Assembly: GCA_020025095.1 (NCBI GenBank)
Contig: JAHHSS010000015.1
Location: 1 to 22,863, forward strand
Length of the DNA: 22,863 nucleotides
Source: Peptostreptococcus sp.
Lineage (GTDB): Bacteria > Bacillota > Clostridia > Peptostreptococcales > Peptostreptococcaceae
Direction of reading: 5' to 3'
Positions 1 through 7,140 of this stretch are shown here, piece by piece. Position numbers and translations under genes: made by a program. The notes beneath the pieces were generated by a model, which was given only the letters and a program-made list of their open reading frames with translations, had not been told where the DNA came from and ran no database searches. Numbering within the stretch: the stretch's first letter is position 1; every line of letters begins with the position of its first letter.

Positions 1-121
1 GTTTTACTAGTAAATCAAATAGCGAGATAAGGCATTTTTTATTTTTTAAAAAACTGAGGATATTATTAAAAATTTAATTTATATTAATAAAGAGCAAAAA
101 TTATAAAACTGCATAAATTTT

Positions 122-136
122 AATTTTCAATAAATT
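122..136. promoter_or_regulatory. possible CodY box upstream of the peptide transporter
   Basis: The 15 bases match the CodY consensus AATTTTCWGAAAATT at 13 of 15 positions; the two mismatches are at positions 9 and 10. It lies about 40 bp upstream of the likely -35 box of the peptide transporter gene, where repression or activation is possible. CodY controls peptide and branched-chain amino acid uptake in Firmicutes. The surrounding DNA is very AT-rich, so chance similarity is a real possibility. Confidence 0.35.
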
Positions 137-177
137 TGCAATATATAAAAATATTGCTTTTTATTTTCGTAAACACC

Positions 178-206
178 TTGACTAATCCTTAATAAGAATA
201 TAAACT
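178..206 (+). promoter_or_regulatory. candidate promoter of the peptide transporter gene
   Basis: TTGACT at 178-183 is a good -35 box. The -10 is either TAAACT at 201-206 (17-bp spacer) or TATAAA at 199-204 (15-bp spacer). Apart from the possible CodY and cre-like sites, the rest of 1-308 shows no gene and is AT-rich. Confidence 0.4.
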
Positions 207-235
207 GTAAATTGAGGGATGATTTTTATATCTCT

Positions 236-249
236 TGATAACGTTATTA
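236..249. promoter_or_regulatory. cre-like palindrome (possible CcpA site)
   Basis: The sequence around the perfect 10-bp palindrome ATAACGTTAT (238-247) fits the CcpA consensus TGWAANCGNTNWCA except at two positions. It lies downstream of the likely promoter and about 60 bp before the transporter start, where a bound repressor would act as a roadblock. Similarity only; no second line of evidence. Confidence 0.25.
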
Positions 250-308
250 TGAAAAATAGTAGCGGAAAATTTTATATTATAATTTAATCTTAAGGGAGGT
301 TTAGGTTA

Positions 309-1700
309 ATGGGAGAAACTAAGGCAAAATACCCGATAGGTTTCTACGTGTCAAGTTTAACTTACACATTTGAAAGATTTGCTTTCTATGGTAGCAAACC
401 TATGCTTATCGTTTTCCTAATCACAGCAGTTGCTCAGGGTGGTTTAGGAATCGACACTAAGGAAGCGGCTATTATAGCTGCAAACTTTACGGCTTGGACT
501 TATATAGCACCAGTTATAGGCGGATTTATTTGTGACCACTGGTTAGGTGCTAGATATGCGGTTACGATTGGTTGTGTTTTAATGGCAATAGGTTATTTAT
601 TTGGTTGGAAGGCTACAGGCGTAGGTTCAATCAATATGATGATAGCAGTTGTATCTATAGGTACAGGTTTATTTAAAGGTAACCTAGCAGCAATCATAGG
701 ACGTTTGTTTGATGATGAAGAACTTTTGGACTCTGCATTCTCAATTCAGTATTCTTTTGTTAATGTAGGTGCTTTGCTTGGATCATTAATAACAGGTGTT
801 CTTTACATATCTACTTTTAAATATGGCGATGTTATGGGATTCAGACAGGTATTCCTAGTATGTGCTATAGTGGTTCTATTAGGAGGAATATTCTTCACAT
901 TAGGATATGGAACTTTACAAGGACAAGGTAAAAAGCCATTTAAGTATATAACTGATAAGAACGGAAATGTAATAGGGGAATCTCATCAGAATGAAACAGA
1001 AGCAGAAGCTAAGGCCGATGCAAAGGCTCCTCTTACTAAAAATGAAAAGAAGAGAGTTATAGCAATTGTATTTATATCATTCGTATCTATTGTATTCTGG
1101 CTATTCTACTATCAGCAGGATATCGTTCTTTCTATATACATGGTTGAAAAAGTAAATATGAGTTTAGGTGGCGTTACATTTACTCCACAGCACTTATCAA
1201 CATCATGGAATGGTTTATTGTGTATCTTCTTGAGTGTAGGTGCAGCTAAGTTATGGTATAAATTATCACAGAGACCTCAGGGTGACTTATCTATGTTCCA
1301 GAAGGTTGCTTTGGCATTCTTATTCTTAGGTATATCTTATGTAGTTCTTATGTTTATGGAAATGTCAAGAGGTATAGGTGCTGACAATACTCATAAGGTA
1401 ACAGTATTATGGTTATTTGTATTTGGTGCATTGTTAACAATAGGTGAAATATGCTTCTCACCACTTGGAAACTCATTTGTAAGTAAGTTTGCACCTAAGA
1501 AATACTTCTCATTATTAATGGGTGTATGGACTTTTGCGACATTTGCAGCATCAAAGTTAAATGGTTATACACAGGGATTTGTTGAACAATTAGGTATATT
1601 CACTGTGTTTGTATCATTTGCAATCGTATCATTTATAGCGGCAATATTAATGTTTGTATTAACAAAACCACTTAATAAGCTTGTTGAAGATGAAGATTAA
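309..1700 (+). CDS. POT/PTR2-family proton-coupled di/tripeptide transporter
   Basis: Membrane transporter that imports di- and tripeptides with protons. The 463-residue protein has about twelve hydrophobic segments: six in residues 11-205, a polar linker of about 45 residues (205-250) rich in Glu, Lys and Ala, then six more to the C-terminus. The family N-terminal motif ExxERFxYYG is visible in helix 1 as YTFERFAFYG (residues 19-28): E22 and R23 are kept, but the first glutamate is a tyrosine. Many bacterial POT proteins carry two extra helices between the bundles; here the linker looks soluble. The start is ATG 309 with GGGAGG at 294-299. A perfect terminator follows, so it is monocistronic. 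Its role fits peptide supply for the amino-acid fermentation genes downstream. Family assignment is secure; the substrate is inferred. Confidence 0.88.
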   Translation: MGETKAKYPIGFYVSSLTYTFERFAFYGSKPMLIVFLITAVAQGGLGIDTKEAAIIAANFTAWTYIAPVIGGFICDHWLGARYAVTIGCVLMAIGYLFGWKATGVGSINMMIAVVSIGTGLFKGNLAAIIGRLFDDEELLDSAFSIQYSFVNVGALLGSLITGVLYISTFKYGDVMGFRQVFLVCAIVVLLGGIFFTLGYGTLQGQGKKPFKYITDKNGNVIGESHQNETEAEAKADAKAPLTKNEKKRVIAIVFISFVSIVFWLFYYQQDIVLSIYMVEKVNMSLGGVTFTPQHLSTSWNGLLCIFLSVGAAKLWYKLSQRPQGDLSMFQKVALAFLFLGISYVVLMFMEMSRGIGADNTHKVTVLWLFVFGALLTIGEICFSPLGNSFVSKFAPKKYFSLLMGVWTFATFAASKLNGYTQGFVEQLGIFTVFVSFAIVSFIAAILMFVLTKPLNKLVEDED

Positions 1701-1722
1701 TATTAAATAAGATTTAAATTAT

Positions 1723-1757
1723 AGCTGTTGTAGATTTTTCTACAACAGCTTTTTTAT
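1723..1757 (+). terminator. intrinsic terminator of the peptide transporter gene
   Basis: Perfect 12-bp stem, AGCTGTTGTAGA (1723-1734) with TCTACAACAGCT (1739-1750), a TTTT loop, and a run of T residues after it. It starts 22 bases after the stop codon. The stretch from 1758 to 1931 beyond it is AT-rich and shows no gene. Confidence 0.93.
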
Positions 1758-1931
1758 TAGTCAGCTTAAAAATTATAAAATAAATAAAAAAATAATGCAG
1801 GACAAAATATATTATATTGAAGGAAAAATTATATGAATATATTTAAGATACAAAAAATACAATATCTATAGCAAATTTTTAGAATGTTATAAGAGTGCAA
1901 GATTAGATATAGTAAAAAATTTAATTATTTG

Positions 1932-1967
1932 CAAAAAAACAAGCCCACTATAAATTTAGGGGCTTGT
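1932..1967 (-). terminator. intrinsic terminator of the prolyl aminopeptidase gene
   Basis: Read on the minus strand, ACAAGCCC (complement of 1960-1967) pairs with GGGCTTGT (complement of 1939-1946) and is followed by a T run (A residues 1933-1938 on the plus strand). It lies just after the minus-strand stop codon. Confidence 0.88.
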
Positions 1968-1984
1968 AGATATTTAACTTAAAT

Positions 1985-2947
1985 TTAGAATAAAGACTTA
2001 TATTTGTCTGTAGCCTTAACTAATCTATCAATTATTTCAGGTTCTCCTGAAGAATGTCCAGATATTGTAATATTAAGCTCGCAGTTATTAAGTTTCTTGC
2101 TTAAAAGATACGCTCCTATAAACCTACAATCCATATCATATCTACCATGAACTATTGTAGTAGGAATGTCTTTTATTATATCTGTACTATCAAGGATATA
2201 GTTCATATTATCTCTAAACATATGGTTCATCCAGAAATGACATTCAATAGTTGCCATTGAGATAGCATAATCTTCATCACCGAAGTCGTTTACAACATCT
2301 TCGTTTGGAAGAAGTGTAACGATACTTCCTTCCCACATACTCCAAGCTCTTGCCGCTTCGACTCTTATAGCTCTGTCTTCATGTGTTAATCTTTTATAGT
2401 ATGCAGTAATCAAATCATCTCTTTCTTCTTCTGGGATAACGCTAATATACTTTTCCCAAGCATCAGGGAATATGTTAGATGCACCACCTTCTTGGTAAAT
2501 CCAGTCTATATCTTCTTGTCTACCTAAGAAAATTCCTCTTAAAACAAGACCAATAACTTTTTCAGGATGTTGTATAGCGTAGCTCAATGCTAAAGTTGAT
2601 CCCCAGCTACCTCCAAAAACTAACCATTTTTCAATGCCTAATTTTTCTCTTATCTTTTCCATATCTGATATGATACTGTCTGTATCATTGTTGATAAGGT
2701 TTGCATGAGGGGTACTCTTTCCACTTCCTCTTTGATCGAACATAATAATTCTATAAAATTCTGGATCAAAGAATTGTCTTGCTGCTGGACTTGTTCCACA
2801 TCCTGGACCTCCATGTAGGAAAATGACTGGTTTTCCATTTGGATTTCCTGATTCTTCATAGTAGATGTTGTGAACATCATCTACTTTTATAAAATCAGTA
2901 AAGTTTGCTTCAATTGGTGGGTAAAGTGTTCTTAATTCTTCGCTCAT
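1985..2947 (-). CDS. pip: prolyl aminopeptidase (proline iminopeptidase), alpha/beta hydrolase, peptidase S33
   Basis: Cytoplasmic enzyme that releases N-terminal proline from peptides. The 320-residue protein has the S33 hallmarks: oxyanion-loop motif HGGPG at residues 45-49, FDQRGSGKS at 70-78, and the nucleophile elbow GGSWGS at 112-117 with Ser114. The expected acid is Asp271 in GRYDMDC and the base His298 in SGHSSGEPE. Length is normal for the family. ATG at 2947 is preceded by AAAGGAG at good spacing on the minus strand. It has no signal peptide. It is convergent with the peptide transporter and divergent from the Xaa-Pro dipeptidase gene. Proline freed here could feed proline reduction, but that is inference since no proline reductase gene lies in the window. 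Confidence 0.93.
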   Translation of the reverse strand: MSEELRTLYPPIEANFTDFIKVDDVHNIYYEESGNPNGKPVIFLHGGPGCGTSPAARQFFDPEFYRIIMFDQRGSGKSTPHANLINNDTDSIISDMEKIREKLGIEKWLVFGGSWGSTLALSYAIQHPEKVIGLVLRGIFLGRQEDIDWIYQEGGASNIFPDAWEKYISVIPEEERDDLITAYYKRLTHEDRAIRVEAARAWSMWEGSIVTLLPNEDVVNDFGDEDYAISMATIECHFWMNHMFRDNMNYILDSTDIIKDIPTTIVHGRYDMDCRFIGAYLLSKKLNNCELNITISGHSSGEPEIIDRLVKATDKYKSLF

Positions 2948-3326
2948 ATTACTACTCCTTTGAAAAAATATTTAGTGTAGCATTTTTTTAGTTATTTTCA
3001 CTTAATTTTAAGCTATGATTTATAAAGTGTAAGATATAAAATTTTTTAAGCATAAAAATACTACTCTAATGAAAATTATAGCATACACAACCCTACAATT
3101 CCATATATAGGGAGGTATAAATAAGAAATATATATAATTTTATAAAAACGTTTTACTTTAAGTCAGATAGTGATATAATTGAATAGGAAGTACGATTCTA
3201 TTATTAATTTGGTCTTGTTAAAGTATAATATATAAATATAATAATAAGAAATGTGCAGCGAATATTAACAGAATATTTTATTAATAATCTCGAGTCGGAC
3301 TTAGTACATTTTGTGGAGGTCTAATT
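2948..3326. other. 379-bp divergent intergenic region between pip and the Xaa-Pro dipeptidase gene
   Basis: No gene, tRNA or riboswitch is recognisable. It must carry the promoters of both divergent genes. It holds a 10-bp palindrome AAAACGTTTT (3145-3154) that resembles a cre core but fits the outer CcpA bases poorly, several TATAAT-like boxes, and a small imperfect stem near 3182-3202. A T-box was looked for; the conserved T-box core GGTGGNACCGCG is absent. Confidence 0.5.
3215..3242 (+). promoter_or_regulatory. candidate promoter of the Xaa-Pro dipeptidase gene
   Basis: TTGTTA (3215-3220), a 16-bp spacer and a perfect TATAAT (3237-3242). Other TATAAT boxes at 3174 and 3224 are also possible, so the exact choice is uncertain in this AT-rich DNA. 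Confidence 0.35.
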
Positions 3327-4409
3327 ATGAAGGATAACAGAGTAAATCAAGTTTTAAAGAAAATGAAGGAAGACAACCTTCCTCAGATTATAGTAAGTGA
3401 TCCACTTGCCATTTTCTATTTAACAGGATATTTTTTAAATCCTGGTGAAAGGTTATTTGCATTATATCTAAATCAAAATGGAGAGCATAAATTATTCGTA
3501 AATGCCTTATTCCCAATAGAAGAAGATTTAGGTGTTGAAAAAGTAATATTCACAGATGATGATGATTCTGTAGGCGTTGTAGCTAAGTATGTAGAAAATG
3601 GAAGCATAATAGGTGTTGATAAGAATTGGCCAGCAAGATTCCTTCTTGCATTAATGGACAAATGTTCAGATAGCAAATTTGTAAACGCTTCTTACATAAT
3701 TGATACTATGAGAATGTTTAAAGATGACGAAGAAAAGGATTTAATGAGAAAATCATCTTTAATGAATGATGAGGCTTGCGAGAGAATTATAAATAAAATA
3801 ACAGCAGACAAGACTGAAAAACAAATCGCTAGTGAATTATTAAAGATATATGAAGAAATGGGTGCAGAAGATGTATCATTCTCTCCAATAATTGGTATGG
3901 CTGCAAATGGCGCAAATCCTCATGGTGAACCAGGGGATAGATATGCAAAGCCAGGAGATGCTATAATAGTAGATATTGGTTGTAAAAAAGATATGTACTG
4001 TTCAGATATGACAAGAACTGTATTTTGGAAGGAAGTAAGTGAAAAGGGTAAGGAAGTATATGATATAGTTGTTGAAGCAAATAGAAGAGGTATAGAAGCT
4101 TCTAAGCCAGGTGCTAGAATGTGTGATATAGATGCTGCTTGTAGAGATTATATAACTGAAAAAGGATACGGAAAATACTTTACACATAGAACAGGACATC
4201 ATATAGGTTTAGAAGATCATGACTATGGTGATGTTTCAGCTGTAAATGAACTTGTTGCAGAACCAGGAATGATATTCTCAATAGAACCAGGTATATATCT
4301 TCCAGGAGAATTTGGTGTTAGAATAGAAGACCTAGTTCTTATAACTGAAGATGGATGTGAGGTATTAAATAAATATACTAAGGATTTACAAGTAATAGGA
4401 AATGATTAA
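3327..4409 (+). CDS. pepQ: Xaa-Pro dipeptidase / M24B metallopeptidase
   Basis: Cytoplasmic dipeptidase expected to split Xaa-Pro dipeptides using two metal ions. The 360-residue protein has a creatinase-like N-terminal domain (about 1-130) and a pita-bread catalytic domain (about 135-355). All five metal ligands are visible: Asp216 (VDIG), Asp227 (SDMTRT), His291 (TGHHIGLE), Glu320 (SIEPGIY) and Glu334 (RIEDL). The start ATG 3327 follows GTGGAGGT at good spacing. Length is right for PepQ-type enzymes; an aminopeptidase P activity cannot be excluded from sequence alone. With the adjacent pip gene it makes a proline-peptide degradation pair. It is monocistronic, with a terminator about 115 bp downstream. 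Confidence 0.88.
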   Translation: MKDNRVNQVLKKMKEDNLPQIIVSDPLAIFYLTGYFLNPGERLFALYLNQNGEHKLFVNALFPIEEDLGVEKVIFTDDDDSVGVVAKYVENGSIIGVDKNWPARFLLALMDKCSDSKFVNASYIIDTMRMFKDDEEKDLMRKSSLMNDEACERIINKITADKTEKQIASELLKIYEEMGAEDVSFSPIIGMAANGANPHGEPGDRYAKPGDAIIVDIGCKKDMYCSDMTRTVFWKEVSEKGKEVYDIVVEANRRGIEASKPGARMCDIDAACRDYITEKGYGKYFTHRTGHHIGLEDHDYGDVSAVNELVAEPGMIFSIEPGIYLPGEFGVRIEDLVLITEDGCEVLNKYTKDLQVIGND

Positions 4410-4522
4410 TAATTTTAATATAAAAAATAATAACTAAGAAAAACTTTAATAATCTATTTACTTAAGAAGTATTTATTTCTAAATATCTAAATAGAAAATA
4501 AAACTTGAAATAATTGAAATAA

Positions 4523-4570
4523 AAATACCACAAATTAATTGACACACCAATGAATTTGTGGTATTTTATT
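4523..4570 (+). terminator. intrinsic terminator after pepQ
   Basis: Perfect 14-bp inverted repeat, AAATACCACAAATT (4523-4536) with AATTTGTGGTATTT (4553-4566), and a 16-nt loop. The A run before and T run after would allow it to work in either direction. The loop carries TTGACA (4539-4544), with TATTTT 17 bp further on, so a promoter may be nested in it. Confidence 0.85.
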
Positions 4571-4630
4571 TTAGACGGCTTTTGTATAGTCGTTTGTTTG
4601 AGTTGAAAAAATACGGAAGGTAATAGTTAC

Positions 4631-4658
4631 TTGATTTAATTTCAGGAAGCTATATCAT
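4631..4658 (+). promoter_or_regulatory. candidate promoter of the rpmG-secE-nusG-rplKA operon
   Basis: TTGATT (4631-4636), 16-bp spacer, TATCAT (4653-4658). The same -10 hexamer is used in the L10-leader promoter at 6957. It would give a leader of about 20 nt before rpmG. The alternative is TTGACA at 4539 with TATTTT at 4562, inside the terminator hairpin. Confidence 0.4.
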
Positions 4659-4689
4659 CATATATTAAAAATTTTTTGGAGGTGTAATG

Positions 4690-4839
4690 ATGAGAGTTAA
4701 AGTAACTTTAGCATGTAAAGAATGTGGACAGAGAAATTACCACACAACTAAGAACAAAAAGAACAATCCAGACAGAATAGAATTGCAAAAGTATTGTAAA
4801 TTCTGTAAGAAACATACTACTCATAAGGAAACTAAGTAA
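4690..4839 (+). CDS. rpmG: 50S ribosomal protein L33
   Basis: Small ribosomal protein of the large subunit, 49 residues, starting MRVKVTLACKECG. It is the zinc-binding (C+) form: CxxC pairs at residues 9-12 and 36-39. An in-frame ATG at 4687 would add one Met; family alignment favours 4690. GGAGGT lies at 4678-4683. It leads the secE-nusG-rplKA operon, the usual arrangement in Firmicutes. Confidence 0.95.
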   Translation: MRVKVTLACKECGQRNYHTTKNKKNNPDRIELQKYCKFCKKHTTHKETK

Positions 4840-4886
4840 TTTACATCAAAGTGGAACTGATTGTTTAGCGAAAAGGATGTGAGTTG

Positions 4887-5093
4887 ATGGCTAAGAAAAA
4901 TGTAGAAGTTTCAGAAAAAAAGGTTGGTTTTTTTAAGGGCACACTGATTGAACTTAAACAAGTGACATGGCCAACAAAAGGTGAGTTAGCTAGCAAGACA
5001 GCAGTCGTGTTGGGAGTAGTTGTTATAGCTACTCTATTCGTATGGCTTGTAGATACAGGTCTATCAAAATTATTGAGCCTATTAGTAGGTTAG
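4887..5093 (+). CDS. secE: preprotein translocase subunit SecE
   Basis: Essential small subunit that clamps SecY in the protein-export channel. The 68-residue protein has a charged amphipathic N-terminal part with the conserved QVTWPTKGEL element (about 26-35) and one membrane helix near residues 38-58. ATG 4887 is preferred over the in-frame TTG at 4884 because it gives the usual MAKK start and better spacing from AAGGAT (4873-4877). It lies 47 bp after rpmG and 36 bp before nusG. Confidence 0.95.
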   Translation: MAKKNVEVSEKKVGFFKGTLIELKQVTWPTKGELASKTAVVLGVVVIATLFVWLVDTGLSKLLSLLVG

Positions 5094-5129
5094 TTTGAAT
5101 AGAAACTCAGTATTGAAAGGATGATTTTA

Positions 5130-5672
5130 ATGTCAGAAGAAAGAAACACAAGATGGTATGTTGTACATACTTATTCTGGACATGAAAACAAAGTCAAAAC
5201 CACAATAGAAAATTCTGTTAAAAACAGAAATATGGAAAATATTATTGAAAAAGTAGTAGTTCCAACTGAAGATGTAGTTACAACTACAAAAACTGGTAAA
5301 GAGAAGCTTACACAGAGAAAGATATTCCCAAGTTACGTAATTGTAAAGATGGAAATGACAGATGAGTCATGGTATATAGTAAGAAATACTAAGGGTGTTA
5401 CAGGATTTGTAGGACCTGGGTCAAAGCCTGTACCATTGACTGAAGATGAAGTTTACGCAATGGGATTAGAAAATGACTCTGACAAGGTAGTCGCAGGTGA
5501 TATAGATCTTGAGCCAGGAGACGCAGTAAAAGTTATAAGTGGTTCGTTTGTTGACAACGTCGGAGAAGTTGAAGATATAAACATCGAAAAAAGAGAAGTA
5601 AAAGTCTATGTTAATGCATTTGGTAGAAAGGCCTTGGTAACTCTAGGGCTTGAAAATATAGAGAAAGTTTAA
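5130..5672 (+). CDS. nusG: transcription termination/antitermination factor NusG
   Basis: General transcription elongation factor that binds the RNA polymerase clamp and modulates pausing. The 180-residue protein starts MSEERNTRWYVVHTYSGHENKV, with the NGN domain at about 1-115 and the KOW domain near the C-terminus (GDAVKVISGSFVDNVGEVE). An ATG at 5121 directly abuts GAAAGG (5115-5120), so it has no spacer; ATG 5130, nine bases after that site, is the better start. Standard neighbour of secE and rplK. Confidence 0.96.
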   Translation: MSEERNTRWYVVHTYSGHENKVKTTIENSVKNRNMENIIEKVVVPTEDVVTTTKTGKEKLTQRKIFPSYVIVKMEMTDESWYIVRNTKGVTGFVGPGSKPVPLTEDEVYAMGLENDSDKVVAGDIDLEPGDAVKVISGSFVDNVGEVEDINIEKREVKVYVNAFGRKALVTLGLENIEKV

Positions 5673-5686
5673 GGAGGTGCAACACA

Positions 5687-6112
5687 ATGGCTAAGAAAAT
5701 TATAGGACAGATTAAATTACAGATACCTGCAGGAAAGGCAACTCCAGCTCCACCAGTTGGACCAGCACTAGGACAGCACGGTGTTAATATTATGGCGTTC
5801 ACTAAGGAATTCAACGCTAAGACAGCAGATCAGGCAGGAATGCTTATACCAGTTGTTATAACAGTATATCAGGATAGATCTTTCAGTTTCATAACTAAGA
5901 CTCCACCAGCTGCTGTATTAATAAAGAAGGCTATCAACCTACAGTCAGGTTCAGGAGAACCAAATAAGAAGAAGGTAGGAAAGATAACTAAGGCTCAGGT
6001 TCAGGAAATAGCTGAACTTAAGATGAAGGATTTAAACGCTGCTTCAGTTGAATCTGCAATGAGAATGATTGCGGGTACAGCAAGAAGTATGGGTGTAGAA
6101 GTAGTTGACTAA
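5687..6112 (+). CDS. rplK: 50S ribosomal protein L11
   Basis: L11 sits in the GTPase-associated centre of the large subunit with L10 and L12. 141 residues, the normal length. N-terminal IKLQIPAGKATPAPPVGPALGQHGVNIM carries the proline-rich methylated-domain signature, and the RNA-binding C-terminal half ends with the ARSMGVEVV element. AAGGAGGT lies eight bases before ATG 5687; the gene starts 14 bp after nusG. Confidence 0.97.
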   Translation: MAKKIIGQIKLQIPAGKATPAPPVGPALGQHGVNIMAFTKEFNAKTADQAGMLIPVVITVYQDRSFSFITKTPPAAVLIKKAINLQSGSGEPNKKKVGKITKAQVQEIAELKMKDLNAASVESAMRMIAGTARSMGVEVVD

Positions 6113-6150
6113 TGATCAACATTTAATTTAAGTAAATCATAAACTTCGCT

Positions 6151-6196
6151 ATAAGCAATGTCTTATTAGTGGGAGGTTAATTTACCGTATTACCAC
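6151..6196 (+). promoter_or_regulatory. possible L1-binding regulatory hairpin before rplA
   Basis: In the 98-nt rplK-rplA gap, ATAAG (6151-6155) pairs with CTTAT (6162-6166), followed by GTGGGAGG (6169-6176) whose first four bases can pair with CCAC (6193-6196), directly in front of the AAGGAGG ribosome binding site (6197-6203). GTGGGAGG recalls the L1-binding part of 23S rRNA helix 76. L1 autoregulates its own operon in other bacteria. The assignment rests on this short match and the position, so it is tentative. Confidence 0.3.
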
Positions 6197-6210
6197 AAGG
6201 AGGAATTAAA

Positions 6211-6909
6211 ATGGCAAAGAAGGGTAAGAGATATGCAGCAGCGTCTGCAAAAGTAAATAGAAATGAATATTATGATGCATCAGCTGCTATGGCTGTAGTA
6301 GTTGATACAGCAAGTGCTAAGTTTGATGAAACAGTAGAAGCACATGTAAAGCTAGGTGTAGACTCTAGACATGCTGATCAGCAGGTTAGAGGTGCAATAG
6401 TATTACCACATGGTACAGGTAAGACTAAGAAGGTTTTAGTTTTTGCTAAGGGTGAAAAGGCTAAGGAAGCAGAAGCTGCAGGAGCAGATTTTGTAGGTGC
6501 TGAAGAATTAGTTCAGAAGATCCAAGGTGAAAACTGGTTTGAATTTGATATAGTTGTTGCTACTCCTGATATGATGGGTGTAGTTGGTAGACTAGGTAGA
6601 GTGTTAGGTCCTAAGGGATTAATGCCAAACCCTAAGTCTGGAACAGTTACTTTTGATGTTGCTAAGGCAATAGAAGAAATAAAGGCTGGTAAGGTAGAAT
6701 ATAGATTAGATAAGTCTAATATAATCCACGTTCCAGTTGGAAAGGCTTCTTTCGGTTCTGAAAAGTTATTCGAAAACTTCAAGGTACTAATGGAAGCTAT
6801 AATAAAGGCAAAGCCATCAGCAGCTAAGGGACAGTACTTAAAGAGTGTTTCTGTTGCTTCAACAATGGGACCTGGTGTTAAGATTAACCCAGCTAGAGTT
6901 TCTGAATAA
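6211..6909 (+). CDS. rplA: 50S ribosomal protein L1
   Basis: L1 forms the mobile stalk at the E site of the large subunit and, in other bacteria, represses its own mRNA. 232 residues, normal length, starting MAKKGKRYAAASAKVN. Recognisable elements include the LPHGTGKTKKVLVFAKG stretch, DIVVATPDMMGVVGRLGRVLGPKGLMPNPKSGTV, and the terminal TMGPGVKINPA. AAGGAGG is seven bases upstream of ATG. It closes the first ribosomal segment; rplJL has its own promoter. Confidence 0.97.
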   Translation: MAKKGKRYAAASAKVNRNEYYDASAAMAVVVDTASAKFDETVEAHVKLGVDSRHADQQVRGAIVLPHGTGKTKKVLVFAKGEKAKEAEAAGADFVGAEELVQKIQGENWFEFDIVVATPDMMGVVGRLGRVLGPKGLMPNPKSGTVTFDVAKAIEEIKAGKVEYRLDKSNIIHVPVGKASFGSEKLFENFKVLMEAIIKAKPSAAKGQYLKSVSVASTMGPGVKINPARVSE

Positions 6910-6933
6910 TAAATAAAAATTATTTAAAAACTG

Positions 6934-6962
6934 TTGACACAGGTTGACAAATATGATATCAT
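6934..6962 (+). promoter_or_regulatory. promoter of the L10 leader-rplJ-rplL unit
   Basis: Perfect -35 TTGACA (6934-6939), 17-bp spacer, -10 TATCAT (6957-6962). It is placed 25 bp after the rplA stop codon and just upstream of the L10 leader, the usual position of the rplJL promoter. Confidence 0.75.
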
Positions 6963-6982
6963 TGTCAATGTTGAAAAAGAAT

Positions 6983-7087
6983 AGATTTGCCGTAGACAGT
7001 GGGGGCAGAATTGCTTAATTTCCCACCGAGGTTGCGATATACGTGATACTTGTACCCTTGTAGTCTACTTGATTACAGGGGTTTTTT
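6983..7087 (+). ncRNA. ribosomal protein L10 leader (autoregulatory 5' UTR)
   Basis: Structured leader through which L10-(L12) represses its own synthesis. The conserved signature GCCGTAGACAG (6989-6999) is followed by the stem GTGGG (6999-7003) with CCCAC (7022-7026), the conserved CTTAAT inside the loop and CCGAGGTTG after it, as in the Firmicute L10 leader family. It runs into an intrinsic terminator, indicating control by transcription attenuation. Confidence 0.92.
7054..7087 (+). terminator. attenuator terminator of the L10 leader
   Basis: CCCTTGTA (7055-7062) pairs with TACAGGGG (7074-7081), with one G-U pair and an extra A-T at the base, followed by TTTTTT (7082-7087). It lies 53 bp before rplJ and would be formed when L10 binds the leader. 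Confidence 0.85.
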
Positions 7088-7140
7088 ATCTTTACGGTAA
7101 GTGCTAAACTTTATTATTGTGAAGGAGGTGCACTAAAAGA

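Noticed and set aside
1874..1888. CodY-like stretch (12 of 15) between the two convergent terminators
   Set aside because: It is downstream of both neighbouring genes, so there is no promoter for it to control.
3182..3326. Possible T-box or other riboswitch before pepQ
   Set aside because: No T-box core sequence, no antiterminator/terminator pair, only a weak short stem.
4573..4595. Short stem ACGGC/GTCGT before rpmG that could be a tRNA arm or terminator
   Set aside because: Only five to seven pairs with two G-U, no T run, and no tRNA cloverleaf or TTC loop nearby.
6944..6949. Second TTGACA just after the L10-leader -35 box
   Set aside because: A 17-bp spacer leads to AATGTT, which is not a -10 box; the copy at 6934 pairs with TATCAT.
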